From a virus, in the IMG/VR virus record IMGVR_UViG_3300042691_023371, positions 1 to 37,651 of that record: a stretch of 37,651 nucleotides of DNA; one strand, 5' to 3'. Numbering within the stretch: the stretch's first letter is position 1; every line of letters begins with the position of its first letter. Position numbers and translations under genes: made by a program. Below are positions 1 to 8,547 of the stretch, piece by piece. The notes under the pieces are model-generated. The model was not told the origin of the DNA and did not search any database. It was given only the letters and a program-made list of their open reading frames with translations.

Positions 1-3000
1 GTTGGAATGCGTCGGGAAGACGCACCGCAACTTGCTGCCGCAGCGCGGTGGGAATGTAGTCGCCTTCGTCTGGCCGCTGGAGGTCATTGACCGCTCGAAT
101 CATCTGGCCGTACCGGCCGCCGGGGTTGGTGGCGAGCGATTCTAGAGCGTACTTTCCAATCCTACTTTGGTAACTCCACCATAAAAATATGTTCTTCATC
201 CAATGGCGTTCAAAAGTTGTAAGCGAAGAGTAATCGACCAATGCCGATTTCATTCGCTTACTAGCCGCCTGCGGCCCCACTCCTTTGCGAAGGAGTGCCA
301 AGAAACCACCGAGCCGGCCCATCGAGTCAACCGTCTCGCCGACTTTCTGGAAAGTATTAAGCCAGGGGTTTCGGGTTTCGTATGAGTTTGTAATCCCCTT
401 GATCGTGCCGAAGTCGCCAAGAGCCTGCGATGCTGATCGCGAACCGTCGGGAATCAACCCCTTGAAAGCCTGACTAATCGACATAGGAGTCGCGCCAGGA
501 ATGAACTGGTTGATTTGCCCCTCGACGTTGCTCGTCAACAGGTCGGTGGTGGCAAGGCCAGACAAAACGCCGTTGGAGCCGGAGTCAAGTTCGAGCATCC
601 GCATTAGGCCGTCAGGGTCAACGACCTTGCCGTCCTGCACGAACTGAGAGTAGCGGGGAATCTTCGCGAGGAAACCCATAGCCCTCTGGGGATTGCCCGC
701 AATGATATGGCGAGCGGCGTTCATGCCGGCAATAGAAACAGCGGCGTCGCCCGTCTCAAGCCAGATACTAGCGAGGTTACTATAGGCGTCACGCGCTTTG
801 GTACTCGGCCAGGCCAAAGTAAAGCCTTTCCAAAGGTTGGTAAACGTGGAGAACATATTCCCGATTTCTTCCTGTGCCTCTGGCACGTTGTAGAAGTCGG
901 AGATACGAACCAACCTGTCTGCCACTTCCTCTGGAATGCGGAAGTTACTAAGGGCCAGCCGGGGATTGACGAACGTATTACCACCGGCATCGGTGACATA
1001 CAGCGGAATGTTGAGTCGGCGGCCCAGGCGGGCCTGGATTTGCAGGGTGACGGCAGAGTCTGGTGCAAGACCGCCGGCCGCCGTCGGGCTTGGCGTCGCC
1101 GGCCGAAACCCAAGCGCGTTCGAGTGCTTGCCAATGACCTCTTCGAGCGGCCTCATCGTCTCGCCGGTGGCCCTGGTGAATAGCCCAACCTCGGCGTGTT
1201 CGGCCACCGAGTCGAAGATGTGCCGAGTTGTTGCGTCGCGGACGGCGGTGTTGACCATGAACCGCATCTGCGCGTTGATCGGATGCTCCGAGAAAGCGGA
1301 AACGTCGGCGGGAAGGTCTTCCTTCATCTTCCGCATCACTCGACCAATCTCGGTGGTCTGGTCGAGATTCACGCCCTCGGCAACGCCGGGCTGATACTGG
1401 AATGGGTCAGACGGTGTTAGTTGTGCTTCGCCGCGGCCAAGCGCGTTGGCTTGCTGGTCGGCTCGAAACATCACTTCGTCGGCCTGACTCTGTGCCAGTG
1501 CCATAGCCGAATCCGCTTCGTCAGACGAGGCGTAGGTCGCAGACCGAGCGCGAGCCATGATTCCATCCGCCTCATCCCTGGCGGCCTGGATAATCGTCCC
1601 GGCCCCGGCAGTCTCTCTCCAAGCCTGGGCGGCCTGCAATGCACGGCCGGCGGCGGTGGCTTGCTCCAGCGTCACCATCGGGTTGCCGTTTTTGTTCACG
1701 ATGAAGTCATAAATCTCCATGCCGACATCTTCGTCGGTGTGCGGAGAGTTGATCTTCTGCATCGCGTGTTCGCGAGTCTTCGGAAGTTTCGATATCTCCC
1801 GCAGTTCAAAGTCGCCGCCCGGCGTGGAGAGGGCAATGTTGCGTTGCTGCTGATTCTCGAACCTCGCACTGAAATCGAGGCCAGACCCGCCGCTAGAGCC
1901 ATAAGGCCCGAAGTCAGCCTCGGCGTAGCGTCGCGGGTTGTGCAGGCTGCCGAATCGGTCTTGGAGTTCGGGGAGAGAGATGCCGAGCCGCTTGGCTCTC
2001 GCGATGGCGTACTCCGAGAAGTCGCGGTAGTTCTGCACCACGCTGTTGAGTTCCGGCACTTCCCTAACCAGGGCAAGGTCTTCCACGGTGGGCTTGTTGT
2101 TCGTCAGCCGCAGCAAGGCGTCGTTGCCCTGCTTGCTGAACATCGAATCGGCACCCAGGATTCGCTTCGCATCCTCGTTGAGTTTCACGCGGTTCAAAAG
2201 TTGCCCATGTGCCGTGGCGAAGAAGTTTCCGAGTTCCTTTCCAGCGGCCACCTTCTTAGACCCCTTGAGGGCGTCGATTTGCGCAGCAAGATCGAATCGG
2301 CCTTCTGTCCCTTGCTGGAACAGCGCACCGAAGGCTCGACCGGCTGGACTCCAGGCCACCTTCTGACCAAGGAAGTCGGCGAAGTCGAGAGCCTTCTCGG
2401 TGGTCTTCTCGCTGAATGGGGTGAAACCAACGCGGGATTTCCCAAACCCAAACCCAAACAGATTGCCGAGCCGTTCGTTCATCGCCTCGTCAACGGCGGC
2501 GTCGCTTCCCAGGAAGTCGCGGATTTGGCGAAGGGCTTCCGGCCGGCGGTTTGCCGGAGCCTGTTGCAGAGCCTCGCCCAGCGTCGTTTTGTATCGAGCC
2601 ACCCGCTCGCCGATGATCGGGCGAACGTCCAGCGTGTCCGCGGACAGTGGCACGCGGGCCTTGCCCAAATCCTTGATCGCCCGGCTTCCCGTCAGCGTGT
2701 TCATGGCGGCAGACAATGCGTCATCGACGCTGCCGTACTGGGCCATCGCAGCCTTGGGGGCATACTGGAGAATGTCGGCATTCGCTGCCGCTCTTGCTGC
2801 CCGCGTCGATACGCCCAGGCCAGCCTGCAAAAGCCAAGTGGGGTCAGTTGCAACTTCCGCCGCAAACCCCGCTAGATCGTCGCCCCACCCGCCCAGCACT
2901 TCGTTGCCGGGGGAGAGGCCGTAGGATTCGAGCAACTCCTTGCCGGAGACTCGATCGTCATAGTTGAAGTTGAATCCCGAAAGTGGATCGCCGGCCAGCA

Positions 3001-3196
3001 CGCCGCGGGCGATTGCCCCAGGCGTGTCGAGGACTAGGCCGATGTTTTCCAGAGTCTGCCCTGACCGTGCCGCGAGTTGCGACATCAAGTCGGCGCGAAG
3101 GCCGGTGGGGAGTCGGGCCTTTTTCGTCTGCCCGCCGCCGCTGCTATAGAGGTCGGCGAGTGGGTTAGAGAGGCCAGCCGCGTAGGGTATCGGCAT
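1..3196 (-). CDS. Large polyvalent virion protein, partial (C-terminus off the left edge)
   Basis: An uninterrupted minus-strand frame runs from the ATG at 3196 to base 1, about 1065 codons without a stop. The N-terminus (MPIPYAAGLSNPLADLY) leads into a stretch of the type LENIGLVLDTPGAIARGVLAGDP followed by RVSGKELLESYGL. I know this pattern from very large polyvalent proteins of podovirus-like phages that are thought to be carried in the virion. Near the visible end (about residues 960-1050) is VDYSSLTTFERHWMKNIFLWW followed by YQSRIGKYALESL, a recurrent motif of the same class ('F-E-R-x-W-M-K' before a basic amphipathic helix). The middle is rich in Ala, Gln and charged helices. No catalytic motif is obvious in the visible part. 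It is the last gene visible in the block, 6 bp after the preceding stop, so co-transcribed. Likely role: internal/ejection protein. An enzymatic domain could lie in the missing C-terminus. The family resemblance is by pattern only. Confidence 0.8.
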   Translation of the reverse strand, partial: MPIPYAAGLSNPLADLYSSGGGQTKKARLPTGLRADLMSQLAARSGQTLENIGLVLDTPGAIARGVLAGDPLSGFNFNYDDRVSGKELLESYGLSPGNEVLGGWGDDLAGFAAEVATDPTWLLQAGLGVSTRAARAAANADILQYAPKAAMAQYGSVDDALSAAMNTLTGSRAIKDLGKARVPLSADTLDVRPIIGERVARYKTTLGEALQQAPANRRPEALRQIRDFLGSDAAVDEAMNERLGNLFGFGFGKSRVGFTPFSEKTTEKALDFADFLGQKVAWSPAGRAFGALFQQGTEGRFDLAAQIDALKGSKKVAAGKELGNFFATAHGQLLNRVKLNEDAKRILGADSMFSKQGNDALLRLTNNKPTVEDLALVREVPELNSVVQNYRDFSEYAIARAKRLGISLPELQDRFGSLHNPRRYAEADFGPYGSSGGSGLDFSARFENQQQRNIALSTPGGDFELREISKLPKTREHAMQKINSPHTDEDVGMEIYDFIVNKNGNPMVTLEQATAAGRALQAAQAWRETAGAGTIIQAARDEADGIMARARSATYASSDEADSAMALAQSQADEVMFRADQQANALGRGEAQLTPSDPFQYQPGVAEGVNLDQTTEIGRVMRKMKEDLPADVSAFSEHPINAQMRFMVNTAVRDATTRHIFDSVAEHAEVGLFTRATGETMRPLEEVIGKHSNALGFRPATPSPTAAGGLAPDSAVTLQIQARLGRRLNIPLYVTDAGGNTFVNPRLALSNFRIPEEVADRLVRISDFYNVPEAQEEIGNMFSTFTNLWKGFTLAWPSTKARDAYSNLASIWLETGDAAVSIAGMNAARHIIAGNPQRAMGFLAKIPRYSQFVQDGKVVDPDGLMRMLELDSGSNGVLSGLATTDLLTSNVEGQINQFIPGATPMSISQAFKGLIPDGSRSASQALGDFGTIKGITNSYETRNPWLNTFQKVGETVDSMGRLGGFLALLRKGVGPQAASKRMKSALVDYSSLTTFERHWMKNIFLWWSYQSRIGKYALESLATNPGGRYGQMIRAVNDLQRPDEGDYIPTALRQQVAVRLPDAFQ

Positions 3197-3202
3197 GGCT
3201 CA

Positions 3203-3469
3203 CTACTTCGCTTTCCTCGGATCGTAGGTGGGCAAGTTCAGTTGCGGGCGACGAACGGTCGGCGGCTTGAGTTGCCCGGCCTGTTCGAGCAACCCCATCC
3301 CAAGTTCATTGAACGAGTTGGTCAGAGCCTCGGACTCGTCAAACGAAATCGCCTGACCGAAGTTGAGTTTGCCAGACCCCTTGGCACCGCCTTCCGCCTT
3401 GCCGGCTAGGCGTTCCTTTTCCTTCTTGTAAGCATGGAGGCCGTGGAGGATTGCTGGAATGAGTGCCAT
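3203..3469 (-). CDS. Small phage protein of unknown function (88 aa)
   Basis: ATG at 3469, stop TAG at 3203. The sequence begins MALIPAILHGLHAYKKEKER, a short hydrophobic/amphipathic start followed by a Lys/Glu/Gly-rich helix, then 'NFGQAISFDESEALTNSFNELGMGLLEQAG' and a proline-rich tail. No family is recognised. It sits 2 bp after the stop of the 409-residue protein and 6 bp before the start of the giant polyvalent gene, so it belongs to the same operon of virion-type genes. Size and position suggest a minor virion protein or a chaperone of its large neighbour (inference from context only). The gene is real because spacing is tight on both sides and no competing frame makes sense. Confidence 0.7.
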   Translation of the reverse strand: MALIPAILHGLHAYKKEKERLAGKAEGGAKGSGKLNFGQAISFDESEALTNSFNELGMGLLEQAGQLKPPTVRRPQLNLPTYDPRKAK

Positions 3470-3471
3470 TG

Positions 3472-4701
3472 TTACTGTCCAGTTCCAAACATGGTGCTGA
3501 AAAATCCCTTGTATTCCGGCTTGGGGCCGAGAATGTCAGTCGCCAGAGACTGAGCGTATTCGCGAATCGCCGCAGCCGGATACTTCTTCTTCATCAAATC
3601 CGGCCCCACCGCCGCCGATATCTGCCCGGCCAGTGCGTACTGCATATTGTCATAGGCGTTTGGGTCTTTCGCGAGCAAGCCGCGGTAATGCTGCGCAATG
3701 TCACCAAACAGCGGGTGGCCTGGGTGCAGGAGCGACTCTGTGTCGTTGTCAGCCGCGGCGAGTTGCGAGAGCCGCACGTTGAATCCGCGATCGAATGCAC
3801 GGCGTTCTTCGGCATCAAGCATCGCCGGATCGGCGGCCTTTTCGCTTGCCATCTGAGCCATCTCCATCGCCCCTCGCGCTTGCGCCGCAAACGCAGAGAT
3901 GGGCATCGTCGGGTCTTCGAGAAGAGGCGAGAGATAGTCCCTGGACGATGTCGCACGCGAAGTGTCAGCCTTCTGAAAACCATAAACCTGCGCGTTGATT
4001 TCTTGCTGGCCTGTGATGGTTCGCTCGTTCATCCTCTCTTCACGCGCGCCAGCATCATCGGCCGACCTTTTGGCCCGCCTGGAAATCTTGTTGGCCGTAT
4101 CCCTGGCTTCCTTGAGAGACTTCTCGCCGGCCGCCATGCCCGTCAGCACCATGTGCTGCTTCATGTAGGTGTCACCGATCCGCATCAGCGTCTCGCGGCG
4201 GTCGTTGTCGGTCGCCTCGGTGGCAGAGCGGTACATGAGGTCGGACAGCATCTGCGCCCGGTCGGCCGGCGGTAGGTCGGGCATTTGATGGATGAGGCTG
4301 ATGCTCTGGGAAAGGCTGTTCGAGCCGCCGGCCTGGGCCATCGGCCTGGCCGCCATCTGCCGCCGCTCGCGTAGGGCAGCCGAAGGGGGCGTTGTCATCC
4401 CCTTTATCATCCCCATGCCCTGGTAGGGCTGGGTTTCGTCAATAGCCTGGGGAGGGGCGGGCAGGCCCGCAGCCACCCCAGGCCCGCCAGTGGCGTTAGA
4501 CGCGATCCTGGGGGCAGGGCGGGTCATCGGGTTGGGATTCGAGATATCGCCCCCCCGCTCCGCGTCCCTGGCGGCCATCTCCTCCATAGGGTCAATGACC
4601 GTAGACCGCTTCTGGGGCAGGCCAAAAACGCCGCGGACGGCATTCCTGACCGGCTGGCGGTCTTGGAGGTTGTCGAGGAACGTGAGGATCGGGCCTGCCA
4701 T
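3472..4701 (-). CDS. Helical virion-type protein of unknown function (409 aa)
   Basis: Starts at ATG 4701, 10-15 nt downstream of a clear Shine-Dalgarno (TCAGGAGA on the minus strand), which fixes the start. The product begins MAGPILTFLDNLQDRQPVRN, has a low-complexity Pro/Ala/Gly region to about residue 130, and is then largely charged helix with probable coiled-coil (EATDNDRRETLMRIGDTYMK; KEARDTANKISRRAKRSADD). No membrane segment or catalytic motif is seen. It is the first gene after one of the few real gaps (4702-4750), which carries the ATAAATAGG motif, so it may head a transcription unit with the 88-residue and giant polyvalent genes. An internal head or ejection protein is plausible from location; the sequence does not prove it. 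Confidence 0.75.
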   Translation of the reverse strand: MAGPILTFLDNLQDRQPVRNAVRGVFGLPQKRSTVIDPMEEMAARDAERGGDISNPNPMTRPAPRIASNATGGPGVAAGLPAPPQAIDETQPYQGMGMIKGMTTPPSAALRERRQMAARPMAQAGGSNSLSQSISLIHQMPDLPPADRAQMLSDLMYRSATEATDNDRRETLMRIGDTYMKQHMVLTGMAAGEKSLKEARDTANKISRRAKRSADDAGAREERMNERTITGQQEINAQVYGFQKADTSRATSSRDYLSPLLEDPTMPISAFAAQARGAMEMAQMASEKAADPAMLDAEERRAFDRGFNVRLSQLAAADNDTESLLHPGHPLFGDIAQHYRGLLAKDPNAYDNMQYALAGQISAAVGPDLMKKKYPAAAIREYAQSLATDILGPKPEYKGFFSTMFGTGQ

Positions 4702-4715
4702 AGAGATTCTCCTGA

Positions 4716-4728
4716 CCTATTTATGGGC
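4716..4728 (-). promoter_or_regulatory. ATAAATAGG element, copy 3 (T4-late-promoter-like)
   Basis: On the minus strand this reads GCCCATAAATAGG. The same 13-mer, with at most one change, also lies at 12845-12857 and 33048-33060, each time in a real gap of the leftward block and oriented with it. The core CATAAATA differs at one position from the T4 late promoter consensus TATAAATA. Here it is 15 nt from the ATG of the 409-residue gene, so if it is a promoter the mRNA leader would be very short. A role as mRNA-processing or ribosome-binding context is the alternative. Confidence 0.5.
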
Positions 4729-4750
4729 CAAATGGCCGATTTTCTGATCG

Positions 4751-5035
4751 TCAGTCAGGCTGGGCCATCGGTACAACCTCGATCGACTCCATCAGTTCCG
4801 GCGTCATGTGCTGCGGGAGCCACCAGAAAATCCCGTCTGGGCCGACCATCGAGAGGATTTCGCCGTGAATCAGCCAGCGGCCGTCGGGCAACGCGACGCC
4901 CAGGCAAACGTGCCGCGGGTCGCCGTGTTCGACTTGCAACTCATGCAGTGCCACAGCGGTGGGGTATTCGTAAACCAAGGCGAGGTCTTTGCAGTCCTCG
5001 AATGCCATCGGCAGTTGCATCTCGGCGAGAGTCAT
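4751..5035 (-). CDS. Small acidic protein of unknown function (94 aa)
   Basis: ATG at 5035 overlaps the stop of the LamG adhesin gene (TGATG), indicating translational coupling; the longer open frame back to 5134 is an antisense/off-frame extension and is not used. The product begins MTLAEMQLPMAFEDCKDLAL and contains VALPDGRWLIHGEILSMVG and a Trp-rich stretch (GIFWWLPQHM). It ends acidic and looks like a small soluble beta-rich protein. No family is recognised. The coupling to the adhesin suggests a chaperone, assembly factor or small structural partner of the fibre-like protein (inference). A real gap carrying a promoter-like motif follows its stop. Confidence 0.7.
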   Translation of the reverse strand: MTLAEMQLPMAFEDCKDLALVYEYPTAVALHELQVEHGDPRHVCLGVALPDGRWLIHGEILSMVGPDGIFWWLPQHMTPELMESIEVVPMAQPD

Positions 5036-8000
5036 CACACGTTCCTCTGGAGAGCGACCTGGAACGCTTGCATCGCGGTGTTGTAGTTCGCGGCCTGGGT
5101 CGAGTTCATGGAGAGGCCGATCGAGTAGGCACACATACGGCCCAGGAAGTAGTCGGTCGCTGCCGGCGTTGAAGAACGGTTCATCGCCATCACGAACACA
5201 GGCGACGAGTCTGGAGTGCCGACGCTTGTGGATGCCCCAGAGACTTCCACGGCACCGTTCTTGAAAAGGTCTGCCGTTGTCGTTGTCGGACTCGACCCAA
5301 TCCAGAACCCTCCGGCAGTTTGGACGGCCGACACTGCACCGGCCGAGGAGGTTGAGCCGCAGCGAAACGAAACTCGATTGTTATCAACTTGGTATCCAAG
5401 AAGAAACTGGTTCGTCCCGACACCGCCTGACGTTTCAGACCCCAGAAACTCTGTGTACGCCGCTAGTGGATTCGACCGGACATACGCCGCGAGATGGCGG
5501 TTGCCGGCCGAGAGCGTGTTGGTTGGGAATCCCGTGCTGAGATACTTCCCGCTTGCCCCCTGCAATCCTCCGAGCGTGCCGGTTTCATTGTAGAACGTCG
5601 GCGAATCGAAGCCTGGGCTTCCAAGGTTCGAGTCTGCCGACAGGCCGTACTGCTGCCCGGTTCGAGTAGGCCCGCGGTATAGCGGCACAGTCATGGCGTT
5701 GATGCCAGTGCCGCATAGTAAGTTCAAACGGAAGAACAGTGGCCGCAGATTTCCGAAGCCGTCAATGGTATTACAAAAAGTATTAACTGCATCAGCCGTT
5801 GCGGCCGAGACTTCGCCTCCGTTGAGGTACACCCGTCTGATCCAATCTTGGGCATCTGGATTGCCAACGGTTGGAGCGTACCGCGTCAGCCACTTCGCTG
5901 ATAAGTATTTTTCGATCAACTTGATTTCGGCGTCCGTAGGCACGCCGCGGTAGGCCAGAAACTCGTGGATAGTGCAATTGCTGGTTCCAGCAAGCGGCTT
6001 GCCGAGAGACAGGGTCGCTGATGTGGAAGTGAAGTTTCCAGCCGCTGCGCCACTGAGGGCGACTAGACCGTCGCGGCGGACTACAAGCGACGCCCCATTA
6101 CGGTAGGCCGCCCACACCCGCGGGGCAGTGGAATATGGGGGAAGCGCGCCCGTCAGTCTCCCGCCCCCTGGCTCGACGGCACTACCAACATCAAATATCA
6201 CGCTGCCGCCGAAGTACGAAGAAAAGAACACACGACTCACGCTATTCGCCATAGTTGGCGAACCAAAGGAAATGGCATCTGTTTGCGAGGTAGGTGAGGC
6301 AACGAAAAAGAATGCGGTCTGCGGCGAAGTGTTAGCCGTCAGGATCAACTCTCCGATGCTAATCTCGCTGCGAAGTTCGTCGGTTGCGTCGAGCGAAAGC
6401 CCAGGCTTGGTTGTTGTCGCGTCATACACCAGCGTCGGCTTGTTGGCTGTGGTGGCTTGCTTTGCGTCGTAGGTGTTGGTGGTGTATTCCTTCCACGCCC
6501 CAACCTTCTGCGACTGATCGGTAATCGAGACGGCCGGCAGCCACTTACCCCGCAAATACTTCTCCACCCGCTTGCGGTCTGTCGCGCTCAACACGCTGGG
6601 GTAGACGATGAGTTCACAAATCCATCCATCCCAAAAGTTTTGCGATGCCCCCTGGATTCTGTTCGAGCCGATCGAGGTGGTGGTAGGGCTACCAAGCGAC
6701 CCGGTGGCAGCGGGCGACTGCTTCTGCGCGCTGTTCATAAACAGCGTTGGCGCACCGGCATCGACGATGCCGCAGATGACTTGAGTAAGCCGGTTGTAAG
6801 CAACTCCTTCATACGCAGCGGTAGTCTGGCCCTGCATCGCCATTTGGAAGTTGTCCACCCGAAGGGCAGGCGTGTTGTCGGCGTTATTGGCCGACGAGAT
6901 GACTCCCGCATATTGCTGCGCGACCCTTTCGCCCACCACCGCGAACACCGTGACATTGGATTTCCCTATCACGTTGTTCGGACAGGTCATCCCAAGGTTG
7001 CCGGCGAATAGCAGTATGCTCTTGGTTGGAATGACCGACCCCGTGAAGGCGTATGGGATGCTGCTTGGGCCGACGGTTGTTAGCGGGCCGGAGGTGTTGT
7101 ATGGCGTGAAGTTATTGCCGTTGCCGGATTTGTCCTTCCAGACGATTGCCTGAGTGGTGCCTGGGACAAACGTCATCGAGGAAGAACTGGTATCCGAGGC
7201 GTCGAGCCAGAGCGAACAGGGAAGCCCCAGGTCGAGTGGGGTTGTTACCGCACTGAGTTCGGTTGCGATGGTGTTGCGATATTTTGTGATGCCCCACTTT
7301 TCCATCAACCAAGACTCGACCCCATCGACCTCCTTGTCGCTTAGTGGCTGGTCAAGCATGATGACCTCGCCAACAGCCCCCTTCCAGTTGCGCTCGGCAT
7401 CCTGGTTAAATCCTTTGAACAGACTGAACGAGTTGTTCCAGCCGGTGGTAGTGAGGTTTGGAACCGACACTACCGGCTGCCACTCGCCGTTATGCCTGAC
7501 CTGCGCCGTGCCGTCGCCAGCCACGCGAAGGATATGCACCGACACGCCGAGGTCGCCCCTTTGCGTAATGCCAGCCGAAGTAGCGTTAGCGGCAGTGCCG
7601 TTGCCTAAGTAGAGATATGTGCCGTTGGAATCATTTTCCATCCGAATGCCGACGCTCGACGAGCCGGTCGTTGGATGGTCTGTGTGATACAGATTTCTGG
7701 GGGATGCAAAGGGCGATGCGCCTGTTTGAAACTCGTCATTTTGGTAAACGATGAACAGTGTTCCGCCATTAAGGGCATATCCAGTGTCTGCCCGAATGAA
7801 TCCTGCACCGGTAGTTCTGGCGCAAATCCGCCCATTCATACCCGGCGTGTTCAAGTCCCAAATGACTGTTCCAGAAACAACCCCGCCGACCCCATTCCCT
7901 GACTTGTCATACACATAAGAGAAGGTTCCGCCGGGGGTTAAAGTGGAGTTTCCACCCGTCGGAACCTCGCCCTCGCTGTCAGCGACGTATCCGGCATCGC

Positions 8001-8193
8001 TAAAATCCCACCAAAATGCCGGCGCGGAGTTGGATAGCGAAAACGGTTCAGTGATAAAGTTGCTTGACGAGTTGGGCCACATCGTCGTCTGTTCGCTCGC
8101 GTCATATTGCAACATTCTGGTTGCAGAGCGAACCTGCGAAAGCCCGCGATTTCTGGACTTTCCTGGGCGCAGGGAGCGACGCGACTGTGGCAC
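5035..8193 (-). CDS. Receptor-binding/tail-fibre-like protein with four LamG (jelly-roll) modules
   Basis: GTG start at 8193, supported by AGGAG seven bases upstream. After a basic N-terminus (PQSRRSLRPGKSRNRG) the 1052-residue product shows repeated LamG/concanavalin-like units: W-x-D-x-SD at about 61-66 and again at 329-334, DKSGNG at 96-101 and 354-359, and a closing helix of the form V-E-x-[WY]-L-x-x-KW at about 292-300, 543-551 and 765. Modules span roughly 57-303, 322-552, 560-775 and 790-1052, the last two more diverged. Such folds bind glycans or other surface ligands, and in phage virions they occur in fibres and decoration. The position after the nozzle and minor virion genes fits a host-recognition protein. 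No peptidase or polysaccharide-lyase motif was noticed. A head-decoration role cannot be excluded. Confidence 0.8.
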   Translation of the reverse strand: MPQSRRSLRPGKSRNRGLSQVRSATRMLQYDASEQTTMWPNSSSNFITEPFSLSNSAPAFWWDFSDAGYVADSEGEVPTGGNSTLTPGGTFSYVYDKSGNGVGGVVSGTVIWDLNTPGMNGRICARTTGAGFIRADTGYALNGGTLFIVYQNDEFQTGASPFASPRNLYHTDHPTTGSSSVGIRMENDSNGTYLYLGNGTAANATSAGITQRGDLGVSVHILRVAGDGTAQVRHNGEWQPVVSVPNLTTTGWNNSFSLFKGFNQDAERNWKGAVGEVIMLDQPLSDKEVDGVESWLMEKWGITKYRNTIATELSAVTTPLDLGLPCSLWLDASDTSSSSMTFVPGTTQAIVWKDKSGNGNNFTPYNTSGPLTTVGPSSIPYAFTGSVIPTKSILLFAGNLGMTCPNNVIGKSNVTVFAVVGERVAQQYAGVISSANNADNTPALRVDNFQMAMQGQTTAAYEGVAYNRLTQVICGIVDAGAPTLFMNSAQKQSPAATGSLGSPTTTSIGSNRIQGASQNFWDGWICELIVYPSVLSATDRKRVEKYLRGKWLPAVSITDQSQKVGAWKEYTTNTYDAKQATTANKPTLVYDATTTKPGLSLDATDELRSEISIGELILTANTSPQTAFFFVASPTSQTDAISFGSPTMANSVSRVFFSSYFGGSVIFDVGSAVEPGGGRLTGALPPYSTAPRVWAAYRNGASLVVRRDGLVALSGAAAGNFTSTSATLSLGKPLAGTSNCTIHEFLAYRGVPTDAEIKLIEKYLSAKWLTRYAPTVGNPDAQDWIRRVYLNGGEVSAATADAVNTFCNTIDGFGNLRPLFFRLNLLCGTGINAMTVPLYRGPTRTGQQYGLSADSNLGSPGFDSPTFYNETGTLGGLQGASGKYLSTGFPTNTLSAGNRHLAAYVRSNPLAAYTEFLGSETSGGVGTNQFLLGYQVDNNRVSFRCGSTSSAGAVSAVQTAGGFWIGSSPTTTTADLFKNGAVEVSGASTSVGTPDSSPVFVMAMNRSSTPAATDYFLGRMCAYSIGLSMNSTQAANYNTAMQAFQVALQRNV

Positions 8194-8202
8194 TGGTAAC
8201 TC

Positions 8203-8547
8203 CTAGCCCTTTACGGTGACGCGAACAACAGCCGTCTGGCCGGCAGTGTCGGAGACGGCAGAAATACCCATCGCACCGTACAACTCGCCGGGGATTTCGT
8301 AGCAACGTCCAGCCTGGATGACGGTCGTGATGGCGGCGTTGGCCGAGTCATACAGTTTGTAGGCCGGCGACGATGGCGAGAACTTGGCCCGCCAGGAGAC
8401 GGTCTGGGCGGCACCCGTTGAGGTGCTGACAACGTATAGCAAGCCGCCGGCGAACGCACCCAGGCCGTACTGGCCGGTGGTAGCCTCGTCGCTTGTAATA
8501 GTAGACTGATCGTAAAGGTCGAAGGTGCGGTCGATTGAGAGGCTCAT
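8203..8547 (-). CDS. Small beta-rich virion-type protein (114 aa)
   Basis: ATG at 8547 overlaps the stop of the 422-residue gene as ATGA, and the next gene begins 9 bp after its stop. The sequence is beta-strand rich and Thr/Ser/Ala/Gly rich (MSLSIDRTFDLYDQSTITSD; AFAGGLLYVVSTSTGAAQTV; VRVTVKG at the end). This composition is typical of small phage structural proteins such as decoration, stopper or fibre-base proteins. It directly precedes the LamG adhesin, so it may form the collar or attachment point of that fibre. No named family is recognised. Confidence 0.72.
   Translation of the reverse strand: MSLSIDRTFDLYDQSTITSDEATTGQYGLGAFAGGLLYVVSTSTGAAQTVSWRAKFSPSSPAYKLYDSANAAITTVIQAGRCYEIPGELYGAMGISAVSDTAGQTAVVRVTVKG

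Noticed and set aside
1421-2875. 484-codon plus-strand open frame, longest plus-strand frame in the left part
   Set aside because: It lies antisense to the polyvalent gene, is Arg/Gly/Leu-rich without domain pattern, has no ribosome binding site and would interrupt a uniformly leftward block.
3463-4275. 270-codon plus-strand frame
   Set aside because: Antisense to the 409-residue gene, Arg/His/Leu-rich shadow composition, no ribosome binding site.
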